Below, one piece after another: positions 9,117 to 17,430 of a DNA stretch of 64,000 bases. The notes beneath the pieces were generated by a model. That model saw only the letters and a program-made list of their open reading frames with translations, had not been told where the DNA came from and made no database searches. The stretch covers positions 1,388,731-1,452,730 of the forward strand of contig DDFK01000001.1 in NCBI GenBank assembly GCA_002337145.1. Direction: 5' to 3'. This DNA comes from Chitinophagaceae bacterium UBA1930. Its GTDB lineage: Bacteria; Bacteroidota; Bacteroidia; Chitinophagales; Chitinophagaceae. The translations under genes and the position numbers were made by a program. The stretch's first letter is position 1, and the number at the start of each line of letters is the position of its first letter.

Positions 9117-10574
9117 TTAACTCATCCAGTTCACTCCGGCCTCTGCATTCCATTTGGTGGTACTTTTCTTCAGCTTGGTCCAAAATTCGATGGAACTTTT
9201 ACCCGTAATATCGCCTACACCAAATTTACTTTCGTTCCAGCCGCCAAAGCTGAAAGGCTCGCGGGGTACCGGTACACCAACGTTTACACCAATCATGCCC
9301 GCACTTGCACGGTCTATGATATAGCGAGCCATACCACCGTTTTGTGTAAATACACTGGCGGCGTTGCCATAAGGGTTGGCATTTTCAATAGCCAATGCTT
9401 CATCAACGGTATTGGTACGCATAATGGAAATAACAGGCCCAAATATTTCTTCTTTGGCCACACTCATTTCGGGTGTTACATAATCAATAACAGTTGGCCC
9501 AACATAAGTGCCGCCTTCTTTACCGGCAACTTTTGTATTACGTCCATCCACCAAAATTTTTGCCCCATTGCTTTCTGCTTCGGTAATATATTTTTCTATT
9601 CTTTGTTGCGATTCTTTGTTGATGACTGCACCCAGGTTTTCACCAGGTACAATCTTTCTTGCTTCATCACAAATTTTATCGATGATATGGTCAATATTGC
9701 CCACACCAACCATGGCACTTGCCGCCATGCAACGCTGACCCGCACAACCACTCATAGATGCTGCAACGTTTTGGGCAGTCATGCCCGGAATAGCATCGGG
9801 CAGTACCATCAAATGGTTTTTTGCCCCACCCAACGCCAGGCAGCGTTTGTAGTTGTGTGTTGCACGTTGGTACACAATTTTGGCCACTTTTGTGGAACCC
9901 ACAAAAGAAACAGCTTCAATATGCGGATGGTCGCAAATAGCTTCAACGATTTCTGTATCGCCGTGAACAATGTTGAACACACCATCGGGCAAGCCTGCTT
10001 CCTTTAAAATTTCGGCCAGCCTTCCACAACTTAACGGAACTTTTTCTGAAGGTTTTATGATCATGCAGTTGCCCAGTGCAATGGCATTGGGAATAGTCCA
10101 GTTGGGAACCATGCTGGGAAAATTGAAAGGCACAATAGAGGCCACAACACCCAATGGCACATGTTCTGTGCGGCATTCAACACCTTTGCTTACTTCCAAT
10201 ACTTCACCGGTAACCAGTTGTGGCAATGAGGTAGCAAACTCTGTCAGTTCTATGCATTTTTCAATTTCGGCAACCGATTCGCCATAGGTTTTGCCATTTT
10301 CTTCGCTGCACAGTTCGGCCAGTTCTTTCAAGTTTTTTTCAAGTAAATATTTGTAGCGGAAAAAGACCTGTACACGCTCTTTAATGGGCGTTCTGCTCCA
10401 TGCAGGAAAAGCAGCTTTGGCAGCCTGTACGGCATCGTCAAGATCTTTGGATGATGACATGGGCACTGTGGAAAGATGGTTGCCATCGAGGGGAGAAACA
10501 ACATCCATTGTTCTGGAAGCTGCCGGACTTACAAACTTTCCACCGATATAATTCTGAATTGCTGCGTATTTCAT
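9117..10574 (-). CDS. mmsA: CoA-acylating (methyl)malonate-semialdehyde dehydrogenase
   Basis: Oxidatively decarboxylates malonate semialdehyde to acetyl-CoA, or methylmalonate semialdehyde to propionyl-CoA, the last step of the pathway encoded here. 485 residues of the aldehyde dehydrogenase superfamily. The nucleophile C282 lies in CAGQRCMAAS, the hallmark of MmsA as opposed to ordinary aldehyde dehydrogenases. Other features are the PFNFPSMVP segment (149-157) and FVGSTKVAK (224-232). It is the first gene of the minus-strand catabolic run and is divergent from the Lrp regulator. It could also serve valine catabolism. Confidence 0.93.
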   Translation of the reverse strand: MKYAAIQNYIGGKFVSPAASRTMDVVSPLDGNHLSTVPMSSSKDLDDAVQAAKAAFPAWSRTPIKERVQVFFRYKYLLEKNLKELAELCSEENGKTYGESVAEIEKCIELTEFATSLPQLVTGEVLEVSKGVECRTEHVPLGVVASIVPFNFPSMVPNWTIPNAIALGNCMIIKPSEKVPLSCGRLAEILKEAGLPDGVFNIVHGDTEIVEAICDHPHIEAVSFVGSTKVAKIVYQRATHNYKRCLALGGAKNHLMVLPDAIPGMTAQNVAASMSGCAGQRCMAASAMVGVGNIDHIIDKICDEARKIVPGENLGAVINKESQQRIEKYITEAESNGAKILVDGRNTKVAGKEGGTYVGPTVIDYVTPEMSVAKEEIFGPVISIMRTNTVDEALAIENANPYGNAASVFTQNGGMARYIIDRASAGMIGVNVGVPVPREPFSFGGWNESKFGVGDITGKSSIEFWTKLKKSTTKWNAEAGVNWMS

Positions 10575-10754
10575 TTGCTGTAATTATTTTAAAAACAAGG
10601 AATGAAAATAAAAATATTTTAGAAACAAACAACAATATAGCATAATTTTTATTTTTATAGCAGATATTTGTGTTTGCTTATAAAGTGGTCCATTTTCTTA
10701 AAGTGAGTTATCCTGAAATACGCGTCGATAAAGTTTGGATATGTTCTGAACGTT

Positions 10755-10799
10755 GATGGGTGCGACGCCGAGAATGTTGAATAATGCACTACAGTTGGC
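10755..10799 (+). repeat. Dispersed intergenic repeat, copy 2
   Basis: Starts GATGGGTGCGACGCC (10755-10769) and ends CTACAGTTGGC (10789-10799). It is preceded by ATGTTC at 10741, as in copy 4. It lies in the 240-bp divergent region between mmsA and the Lrp-type regulator, ending 15 bp before the regulator start, so it may overlap control sequences. Confidence 0.6.
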
Positions 10800-10814
10800 T
10801 ACATAAAAAATACT

Positions 10815-11285
10815 ATGCAGAACAATAAGATCATTTTGGACGAGCTGGATTTTGATATCCTTTCTTGCCTGCAGCAGGATGGGCGGATGAGCTTTACGGT
10901 AATGGCAGACAAGTTGAAGGTTTCTGTTGGAACGGTTAGGACGAGGGTGAACAAATTGATTGAGGACGGAACAGTGAGCATTGTGGGGCGTGTGGACCCC
11001 GATAAAGTAGGTTTTCATTCCTATGCCCATATTGCAGTATACGTTCGTCCGGCAACACTAAAAGAACAGGTGGCCAAAAAGATTTCGAAATTGAAGGAAG
11101 TGAGTTTTTTGGCCATGACCAGCGGCGACTATGATTTGGAAGTGGATGTGATGTGCAGGGACAATGAACACCTTGTTGCATTTGTAAATGAGATATCGAA
11201 AATTGAAGGTGTTAACCAAACCAAGACGACCATTTATTTTAAGGTATATAAATATGCCCAGCCCGACCTGAATTTGTTGCAATAA
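10815..11285 (+). CDS. Lrp/AsnC family transcriptional regulator
   Basis: 156 residues. Residues 1-60 form the helix-turn-helix domain (DFDILSCLQQDGRMSFTVMA, then KLKVSVGTVRTRV), and the C-terminal half is the RAM/AsnC effector-binding domain. It is transcribed divergently from mmsA across a 240-bp AT-rich region. Lrp-type proteins commonly sense amino acids, so beta-alanine or 3-aminoisobutyrate is a reasonable candidate inducer, but that is inference. A GC-rich hairpin follows the stop. Confidence 0.9.
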   Translation: MQNNKIILDELDFDILSCLQQDGRMSFTVMADKLKVSVGTVRTRVNKLIEDGTVSIVGRVDPDKVGFHSYAHIAVYVRPATLKEQVAKKISKLKEVSFLAMTSGDYDLEVDVMCRDNEHLVAFVNEISKIEGVNQTKTTIYFKVYKYAQPDLNLLQ

Positions 11286-11288
11286 AAT

Positions 11289-11310
11289 AGCCCTGTTAAA
11301 AAACAGGGCT
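11289..11310. terminator. Hairpin after the Lrp-type regulator
   Basis: Perfect 9-bp arms AGCCCTGTT / AACAGGGCT with a 4-nt A loop, 4 nt after the stop codon and facing the convergent gene at 11393. There is no strong T tract after it, so termination efficiency is uncertain. Confidence 0.6.
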
Positions 11311-11392
11311 CTAAGGCAAACACTGATATTCCCGACGATTACCAGTATTGTTCTATAACGGTTATGAATAAAAAAGGTTACTGCACGGTTTT

Positions 11393-11827
11393 TTAATTTT
11401 CTGTTATGGCTGTGCTATCTGATGCAGCTTCAACAACTTCTTCGTCATCAGCTGCAGATCTGGGAAGTGCGGCCCGTGAAAACCTTTTGAATGAAAAATT
11501 TTTCAGTTTCTTGCCTGCTGATTCATATAGTTGCTTTTCATTATCATTCTTGAGTGCAGTGGATGTTTGCGTTTGAATATTGTTGATTTTCCTTTTTGTT
11601 TTTTGCTGCGTTGGTGCCGGCTCTTTTACTTGCATATCCTGTATCTTACCACGGCTGTAGTCTTCAAAATCAATTTCTTTGTTATTTACAACAGCCGGCT
11701 TTTCATCTTTATACAGGTTCTTGAAGGTCCCCTTTTGTTTTGCGGTCTTATAATCAACGGCTCCCATTACAGCGGCTATGACCATTAACCCGCCACATAC
11801 ATATAATGTTGTTGTTATTGCTTTCAT
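11393..11827 (-). CDS. Hypothetical protein with one N-terminal membrane segment
   Basis: 144 residues. A hydrophobic stretch at about 6-23 (TTLYVCGGLMVIAAVMGAV) is followed by a charged, low-complexity tail rich in K, E, Q and A, which probably faces the periplasm. No domain is recognised. It lies 42 nt downstream of the DUF2306-type membrane gene and may be co-transcribed with it. Codon use looks native. Confidence 0.6.
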   Translation of the reverse strand: MKAITTTLYVCGGLMVIAAVMGAVDYKTAKQKGTFKNLYKDEKPAVVNNKEIDFEDYSRGKIQDMQVKEPAPTQQKTKRKINNIQTQTSTALKNDNEKQLYESAGKKLKNFSFKRFSRAALPRSAADDEEVVEAASDSTAITEN

Positions 11828-11869
11828 GTTTTATTGCTTTGTTTATTGAAAAGAGATGACATAGGTTGC

Positions 11870-12562
11870 CTATACCATAAATGTTTTAAGGTAGTTTTTT
11901 GTTTTTTGAAAAATGACCAGCTCTGCTATCAAGAGGTTACCCAACACGCTTATCCATAAACTTGTTTCGTAGTTTTTGGTAAGCTCAACATTTAGCAGGT
12001 ACAGTATAATGTAGTACACACGGAACGTTACAGCCGTCATGGCCATGGTGTAGCTTCGTATCATCCATACCTTATGTGCCAGTACATTTTTTTGCAGAAT
12101 GGTGGTAAGCCCTTTTAGCGTAAAGAAAAACCAGCTAATTGCCATGAACATAAACAGTCCCCTTTCTGCCCCGGAGCCCTTTGCAAAGAAGCTCATGTAC
12201 AAACCTGTTGGGGCACCAAGCACCAGTACAACCATTACATATACACGTCCGCTCCAGACATGTATGGCTTTCCTTTTTTTCAGCAGGTACGATGAAAACT
12301 GCAGCAACGCAGTACCAATACAAAACATGCCTGCAAAAATGTGTATGTAAAAACTTAGCTTATAGGCAGGCTGCAGAAAAAGCACCGTTCTTTCTCGTAT
12401 AAAAGAAAATTTTTGACTGAAACTGAAATACGGAATGGTGTTGCGGATGAGCAGTAAACTAAAAAAAGCAACAGGCAGCCAAAAGAAAACCAGTATGCTG
12501 AACTGTTTTATTTTTTTTACAGAAAGTATCCGGGAGTTCATGCCTTGGAGTTTTGGTTGCAT
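11870..12562 (-). CDS. DUF2306-type multi-pass membrane protein
   Basis: 230 residues with about six to seven hydrophobic segments. A pattern typical of DUF2306 is visible: a helix with HIFAGMFCIGTALLQF (about 94-109), then KAIHVWSGRVYVM (118-130), and further on HKVWMIRSY (about 172-180), placing histidines near membrane borders. Function is unknown; a redox or heme-related role is only conceivable. The start is either ATG 12562 or ATG 12541. Confidence 0.65.
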   Translation of the reverse strand: MQPKLQGMNSRILSVKKIKQFSILVFFWLPVAFFSLLLIRNTIPYFSFSQKFSFIRERTVLFLQPAYKLSFYIHIFAGMFCIGTALLQFSSYLLKKRKAIHVWSGRVYVMVVLVLGAPTGLYMSFFAKGSGAERGLFMFMAISWFFFTLKGLTTILQKNVLAHKVWMIRSYTMAMTAVTFRVYYIILYLLNVELTKNYETSLWISVLGNLLIAELVIFQKTKNYLKTFMV

Positions 12563-12657
12563 TGAGATTGTGTTGCGTTATCAAGTTCATAAAATAATTT
12601 GTTATACCTGTGTTAAAGGATTTTATGCAGATATGTATTACGGCAAATGCTTTTTAG

Positions 12658-12665
12658 TAAGTTTG
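12658..12665 (+). promoter_or_regulatory. -7 promoter box for paaG (leaderless spacing)
   Basis: TAAGTTTG matches the Bacteroidota -7 consensus TAnnTTTG and ends exactly 4 nt before the paaG ATG at 12670, so transcription would begin at or next to the start codon. Confidence 0.55.
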
Positions 12666-12669
12666 TTTT

Positions 12670-13446
12670 ATGAGTTCCATATTAGTAGCCATAAAAGATG
12701 CAGTTGCCGTAATAACATTAAACCGCCCTGCCACATTCAATTCCTTTAACCGAGAAATGGCCTTGCAGTTGCAGCAGGTGCTGGACGACTGTGCAGCCAA
12801 TAAGGAAGTGCGTGCCATTTACCTTACAGCCAATGGCAAGGCATTTTGTGCCGGGCAGGACCTAGGCGAACTGGTTGGCGAAAACCCACCCGGTTTTGAA
12901 CAGATTTTAAGTGAACATTATAACCCCATTGTTACACGATTAAGGAATATTGCCAAGCCTATTGTTTGTGCAGTGAACGGTGTGGCTGCAGGGGCGGGGG
13001 CCAATATTGCATTGGCTTGCGACATTGTTGTGGCTGCGGAGAGTGCATCTTTTATACAGGCATTTAGTAAAATTGGTTTGATACCCGATAGTGGCGGTAC
13101 ATTTATTTTACCGAGACTGATTGGCTTTCAGAAAGCGAGTGCACTGATGATGCTGGGTGACAAGGTTGCTGCAGCCGATGCCGAAAAAATGGGCATGATC
13201 TATAGAGTGTTCAGCGATGAAACTTTTGCAGCAGAATCGTTTAAAATTGCGGTAACATTAGCAGCAATGCCAACACAAGGTTTGGCCTTGACCAAACAGG
13301 CATTGAATGCATCCTTACACAATAATTTGGGGCAGCAGTTACAGATGGAGGACGAGTTGCAATACAAAGCCGCACATACAAAAGATTACAGTGAAGGGGT
13401 AGCCGCTTTCCTGGAAAAAAGAAAACCCGTTTTTGTTGGCGAGTAA
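12670..13446 (+). CDS. paaG: Enoyl-CoA hydratase/isomerase, PaaG-like (1,2-epoxyphenylacetyl-CoA isomerase)
   Basis: Crotonase-fold enzyme, 258 residues. The oxyanion-hole segments are KAFCAGQDL (57-65) and NGVAAGAGANIAL (103-115). GLIPDSGGT (136-144) carries D140, corresponding to the catalytic Asp of PaaG isomerases; hydratases usually have Glu nearby. In phenylacetate breakdown PaaG turns ring-1,2-epoxyphenylacetyl-CoA into the oxepin. PaaI- and PaaY-like genes follow, which supports this over a fatty-acid role. The epoxidase (paaABCDE), PaaK and PaaZ are not in the window. Confidence 0.8.
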   Translation: MSSILVAIKDAVAVITLNRPATFNSFNREMALQLQQVLDDCAANKEVRAIYLTANGKAFCAGQDLGELVGENPPGFEQILSEHYNPIVTRLRNIAKPIVCAVNGVAAGAGANIALACDIVVAAESASFIQAFSKIGLIPDSGGTFILPRLIGFQKASALMMLGDKVAAADAEKMGMIYRVFSDETFAAESFKIAVTLAAMPTQGLALTKQALNASLHNNLGQQLQMEDELQYKAAHTKDYSEGVAAFLEKRKPVFVGE

Positions 13447-13566
13447 CGCAGTTCACCCCCTTGCTAAGCCACGTTACAATTATGCATATCCGGAGTGGCC
13501 CACTATAAAAAGTGAAACACTCGGCAATGCGTTACGTACCATAATTGCTTGTTTAAAATATTCAAC

Positions 13567-13989
13567 ATGGATTCAAAAGATAAACTGGCTGCAGATGTTG
13601 TTGCCAAAATGATGCGGGATGATCTGTTTTCGCAATGGCTGGGCATTGGTGTGCTTGCAGTAACGGAAGGTTATAGCAAAATACAAATGACTGTACGCCC
13701 CGAAATGATCAATGGCTTTGGCATTGTACATGGTGGCATTTGCTTTAGCCTAGCAGACAGTGCCTTTGCATTTGCTTGCAACAACCGGAATGTTTTGTCT
13801 GTTGCATTAGATACTAGCATCAATTTTACAAAACCTGTTCACGTGGGTGATGTGCTGATTGCAGAGGCCAAAGAGCTGCACAATGGAAGAAGTACAGGTT
13901 TGTATCATATAACCATTACCAATCAGAATAATCATACGGTTGCATTGTTTAAAGGAACCTGTTTTAGAACAAATAAGAAGTTAATTTAG
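13567..13989 (+). CDS. paaI: Hotdog-fold acyl-CoA thioesterase, PaaI-like
   Basis: 140 residues from ATG 13567; the longer frame from 13549 would use TTG. Catalytic features are N50 with GFGIVHGG (H55) and the LADSAFAFAC helix with D64, as in PaaI. PaaI hydrolyses ring-hydroxylated phenylacetyl-CoA to free CoA when the pathway stalls. It lies 120 nt after paaG on the same strand. Confidence 0.8.
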   Translation: MDSKDKLAADVVAKMMRDDLFSQWLGIGVLAVTEGYSKIQMTVRPEMINGFGIVHGGICFSLADSAFAFACNNRNVLSVALDTSINFTKPVHVGDVLIAEAKELHNGRSTGLYHITITNQNNHTVALFKGTCFRTNKKLI

Positions 13990-14038
13990 TAAATAAGGTA
14001 TCTAATAGTTTATAAAGTATTGGATAAAATTTACTTCT

Positions 14039-14422
14039 ATGAACACAAATAATTTTGGATTTGAAGAACTGGAATTATGGAAGAAAGTAAGGCTATTTAA
14101 AAATGGTATCCGTAAAACAACGCAGCCGTTTCCGGTAGAAGAAAAATATAGGCTCGTTGATCAAATTGTAAGAAGTTCTCGTTCCATTAACGCATTAATA
14201 TCGGAAGGCCATGGAAGGTTTACTTACCCAGATCAAATTCATTATTGTATACAGGCAAGAGGGTCCTTATCAGAAACAATCAATCATTTAATCGATGCTT
14301 TTGACGAAGGCTATATAACAGACGAGCAACTACAAATACACAAAGAAAAAGCAAAAGAAATCGAGCGACTGCTAAATGGTTATTTGGTTTTTCTAAGAAA
14401 GAAACGGGATGAAACAAAATAG
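14039..14422 (+). CDS. Four-helix-bundle protein (S23 / 23S rRNA intervening-sequence family)
   Basis: 127 residues, almost wholly helical. The family pattern is visible: FEELELWKKVRLFKNGI at the start, VDQIVRSSRSINALISEGHGR in the middle and a YLVFLRKKRDE-type end. Function is unknown; homologues occur both inside rRNA intervening sequences and as lone chromosomal genes. It interrupts the paaI-paaY pair. TATAAAGTA upstream (14011-14019) and its reverse complement TACTTTATA downstream (14424-14432) flank it, consistent with an inserted unit. Confidence 0.85.
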   Translation: MNTNNFGFEELELWKKVRLFKNGIRKTTQPFPVEEKYRLVDQIVRSSRSINALISEGHGRFTYPDQIHYCIQARGSLSETINHLIDAFDEGYITDEQLQIHKEKAKEIERLLNGYLVFLRKKRDETK

Positions 14423-14467
14423 CTACTTTATATACCTATCTGCTTTATATACTTTTATACCTACTTC

Positions 14468-15073
14468 ATGATTTATCAATTCAAAGAGCATATCCCTATA
14501 ATACACGAATCATCATTCATCCATCCGCAAGCAAGTGTTACAGGCAATGTGGTTATAGGCAGGGATGTATATGTTGGTCCGGGTGCGGCCATACGCGGCG
14601 ATTGGGGAAAGATCATTATTGAAGATGGCTGCAATGTGCAGGAAAACTGTACCATACACATGTTTCCTGGCACAACTGTTTTATTGAAAGCGGCCGCCCA
14701 TATTGGTCATGGTGCCGTTGTGCATGGTGCAACAGTTGGCAAGAACTGTTTGATTGGCATGAATGCCGTAATAATGGACAATGTTGTTCTGGGCGACGAA
14801 TGCATTGTAGGTGCCCTGAGTTTTATAAAAGCCGATGAGCATTTTGAAGCAAGAAGCGTAATTGTTGGCAACCCGGCAAAGAAAATAAAAGAAGTGAGTG
14901 ATGAAATGATTGCCTGGAAAACCGAAGGGACAAAATTGTATCAACAATTGCCTCAAGATATGTTTGAGGGTTGGAAAGAGGTGGAGCCGTTGAGGCAAGA
15001 ATATAAAACGCAAGATACAAGTGGCAAGGAAGAACAAAGTTCAAGTTATAAGACCTGGAATGAAAGCAAATAA
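14468..15073 (+). CDS. paaY: Gamma-carbonic-anhydrase-like hexapeptide protein, PaaY-like
   Basis: 201 residues. A left-handed beta-helix of hexapeptide repeats fills about residues 12-150 (VTGNVVIGRDVYVGPGAAI, CNVQENCTIH, AAHIGHGAVVHGATVG, NCLIGMNAVI). The histidines at the repeat turns fit the zinc site of the gamma-CA fold. PaaY acts as a thioesterase in phenylacetate pathways. The C-terminus is charged and probably disordered. Downstream of paaG and paaI, PaaY is preferred over a generic gamma-CA, though the family is broad. Confidence 0.78.
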   Translation: MIYQFKEHIPIIHESSFIHPQASVTGNVVIGRDVYVGPGAAIRGDWGKIIIEDGCNVQENCTIHMFPGTTVLLKAAAHIGHGAVVHGATVGKNCLIGMNAVIMDNVVLGDECIVGALSFIKADEHFEARSVIVGNPAKKIKEVSDEMIAWKTEGTKLYQQLPQDMFEGWKEVEPLRQEYKTQDTSGKEEQSSSYKTWNESK

Positions 15074-15079
15074 TGTTCT

Positions 15080-15087
15080 TAAATTTG
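15080..15087 (+). promoter_or_regulatory. -7 promoter box for the Uma2 gene
   Basis: TAAATTTG, a perfect TAnnTTTG match. It ends 7 nt before ATG 15095 and only 1 nt before ATG 15089, so the transcript probably starts after the first ATG. Confidence 0.5.
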
Positions 15088-15094
15088 GATGGAG

Positions 15095-15553
15095 ATGATG
15101 CCAGATTTATACATACCAACCTATACCATTAATGATTGGAAATTGTGGAAGGGCGATTGGGAACTGATTAAAGGTTGCCCTGTTTCATTAAATCCTTCGG
15201 CTGTAAATAAACATCAATTAATGAGTGGTTATTTAACCTGCTTTTTAATAACTCAGCTAAAAGAGAAAAAAGCTTATACAAAATGCAAAGTTTTATATGG
15301 AACAGATTGGATAATCAATGAAACCAATATTATTCGCCCAGATATCATGATTGTTTGTGGAGAAATAGACCCTAACAGCCATATTAACAATACACCTACC
15401 TTAATTATTGAAATTGCATCTAAAGCAACACAGTTAAAAAATAGGAATACAAAATTTAACCTCTATGAATTCTGCGGTGTGAAGTATTACTTAATGGCCG
15501 AACCTGATAATAATGCCATTGAAGTGTTTGAATTGATTGACAATAAATACTAG
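15095..15553 (+). CDS. Uma2 family endonuclease-like protein with in-frame stop near the C-terminus
   Basis: About 152 residues of the Uma2 (DUF820) PD-(D/E)xK-like family: RPDIMIVC strand, TLIIEIAS strand with the conserved Glu, then NLYEFCGVKYYLM before a final beta region. A TAG at 15551-15553 cuts the frame. The same frame continues for 26 more codons (QIFAPFSF... to QAFEA) to a TAG at 15632-15634, which looks like the normal family C-terminus. The gene is therefore probably a recent nonsense mutant. The start at 15095 is chosen from the promoter position; ATG 15089 is in frame. Confidence 0.75.
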   Translation: MMPDLYIPTYTINDWKLWKGDWELIKGCPVSLNPSAVNKHQLMSGYLTCFLITQLKEKKAYTKCKVLYGTDWIINETNIIRPDIMIVCGEIDPNSHINNTPTLIIEIASKATQLKNRNTKFNLYEFCGVKYYLMAEPDNNAIEVFELIDNKY

Positions 15554-15636
15554 CAGATTTTTGCTCCCTTTAGCTTTACCATCAATGAAACCTGTGTGAT
15601 TGATTTTGATGCAAAGCAGGCATTTGAAGCATAGGC

Positions 15637-15972
15637 TTATTGCTTCACTATTTTGTTCACTACAAAATACTGGCCTTGCTCATCTTCTATTGGGCTCATC
15701 TCTTTCATGTCTCCACTAAAAACAACGGGTAGATTGTCTTTTTTAAAAGCGCCGGGAATATTGCTTGCAACAAGGCTCATATACTCTTCTGCATAACGGA
15801 TAATATACACTGGCTTGTCTTGGCTGCCAATATTCTTTACAATGCCCTTTGCGTCTTTTACAGATGCAATGGTTTTGCGTTGGTTTATTGAAGGGGGCTT
15901 TGCCTTATCAACGCTTCTGGTGTAAGAAACGCCGATACCCGTTAATAACATGGCTGCAATTAATATTCTCAT
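15637..15972 (-). CDS. Small exported hypothetical protein
   Basis: 111 residues with an N-terminal signal-like stretch (RILIAAMLLTGIGVS) followed by a soluble domain of about 85 residues with no recognised motif. Its stop lies 2 nt from the end of the extended Uma2 frame, so the two are convergent. Function unknown. Confidence 0.55.
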   Translation of the reverse strand: MRILIAAMLLTGIGVSYTRSVDKAKPPSINQRKTIASVKDAKGIVKNIGSQDKPVYIIRYAEEYMSLVASNIPGAFKKDNLPVVFSGDMKEMSPIEDEQGQYFVVNKIVKQ

Positions 15973-16134
15973 ACAAGCAAGTTGCCAATGGGATATTAAT
16001 GGAATGTTATGGCAGGATTATCTGATTATTACGAAAAGCAATAGCCACGAATAGCACCAATGAGCACGAATGAAATGGTTTCATTATTAAATGCAATTAC
16101 ACAAAGTCGGGCTTTATATAATGGTTCATGGGTG

Positions 16135-16152
16135 TCCCGACAACTATCGGGA
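16135..16152. repeat. Short inverted repeat downstream of dusB
   Basis: TCCCGA and TCGGGA arms around a 6-nt centre. It is related to the perfect palindrome at 17254-17271 on the other side of dusB. Confidence 0.5.
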
Positions 16153-16194
16153 TTGAGAACGCCAGGCCCTGTTGCCCCGACGGTTACATAGAAA

Positions 16195-17232
16195 TTACAC
16201 AGGGCATTTTTCATGGTAATTGATCAGCTCAATGGGTGTACGCTCAATCTCAAAACCTTTGTAGTAATTGTACACTTCATCCAACACCGAGATCACTTCT
16301 TCCATTTCCATTAAGGTTACCAACCTGCCACGGAATTCTTTAATATTGGGCAGGCCACGCAAATAATTGGCATAATGTCTACGCATTTCAAAAATGCCTA
16401 CAATGGGTCCTTTCCATTCAACCGATTTTATCAGGTGTTTCTTACAAACCTCCACACGTTCTTCCAATGTAGGTGCGGCCAGCTCTTCACCGGTTTGCAT
16501 AAAATGTTTGATTTCCCTAAAAATCCAGGGGTAACCAATGGCTGCACGGCCAATCATGATGCCATCCACACCATAACGTTCCTTGTATAGTTTTGCTTTT
16601 TGCGGGCTATCAATATCTCCGTTGCCAAAAATGGGAATGTTTATTCTTGGGTTGTTTTTCACTTTTGCAATCAGGCTCCAGTCTGCTTCGCCTTTGTACA
16701 TCTGGGCACGGGTACGCCCGTGAATAGCTAGGGCCTTAACGCCCACATCCTGCAAACGCTCGGCCACCTCTTCCACATTTTTTGTATTGTCATCCCAGCC
16801 TAACCTTGTTTTAACGGTTACGGGCAATGAGGTTGCCTTAACCACCGCATCGGTTAGGCGTACCATCAAATCCACATCTTTCAATACCCCGGCACCAGCT
16901 CCACGCAATGCCACTTTTTTTACGGGGCACCCAAAGTTAATGTCCAATAAATCAGGGTTGGTCACTTCCACAATTTTGGCAGCCATTGCCAGGCTGTCCT
17001 CATCACCACCAAATATCTGTATGCCTACAGGGCGTTCATAATCAAATATGTCCAGCTTCTTGCGGCTCTTGATCGCATCACGTATCAGGCCTTCACTGCT
17101 AATGAATTCGGTGTACATCAAATCGGCACCATTGTCTTTACACACGGCCCTAAACGGCGGGTCACTCACATCTTCCATTGGTGCAAGCAGCAATGGGCAA
17201 TCGGGCAATTCTATTTTATCAATTTTTACCAT
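16195..17232 (-). CDS. dusB: tRNA-dihydrouridine synthase, DusB type
   Basis: FMN enzyme that reduces uridines in the tRNA D-loop to dihydrouridine. 345 residues. The N-terminal barrel contains LLLAPMEDVSDPPFR (14-28), DINFGCPVKKV (98-107) with catalytic C102, VKTRLGWD, IHGRTR, GNGDI and GIMIGRAAIGYPWIF; a helical C-terminal domain follows. It stands alone on the minus strand with short palindromes on both sides. Confidence 0.93.
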   Translation of the reverse strand: MVKIDKIELPDCPLLLAPMEDVSDPPFRAVCKDNGADLMYTEFISSEGLIRDAIKSRKKLDIFDYERPVGIQIFGGDEDSLAMAAKIVEVTNPDLLDINFGCPVKKVALRGAGAGVLKDVDLMVRLTDAVVKATSLPVTVKTRLGWDDNTKNVEEVAERLQDVGVKALAIHGRTRAQMYKGEADWSLIAKVKNNPRINIPIFGNGDIDSPQKAKLYKERYGVDGIMIGRAAIGYPWIFREIKHFMQTGEELAAPTLEERVEVCKKHLIKSVEWKGPIVGIFEMRRHYANYLRGLPNIKEFRGRLVTLMEMEEVISVLDEVYNYYKGFEIERTPIELINYHEKCPV

Positions 17233-17253
17233 AATAATTTTTATGTATCCAGC

Positions 17254-17271
17254 TCCCGATAGCTATCGGGA
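17254..17271. repeat. Perfect 18-bp palindrome upstream of dusB
   Basis: TCCCGATAGCTATCGGGA equals its own reverse complement. It lies 21 nt from the dusB start. A close relative lies 43 nt beyond the dusB stop. Confidence 0.65.
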
Positions 17272-17430
17272 CGCCTATCAACGTTTAGATAAAGCCTTGG
17301 CTTTTATAGAAGCATAAGTTGGCAAGGCATCAACCGCAAATCCGCTATCTATCGCCTATCAACCATTTGCTGTTACCTGTTCCACGCAACAACCAGTATC
17401 TTCGCCTGCAAAAATACACGCTAAATTTTA

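Noticed and set aside
9105..10007. 300-codon plus-strand open frame opposite mmsA
   Set aside because: It is a shadow of the mmsA coding strand: the translation is rich in Cys, His, Asn and Phe, has no family features and no promoter.
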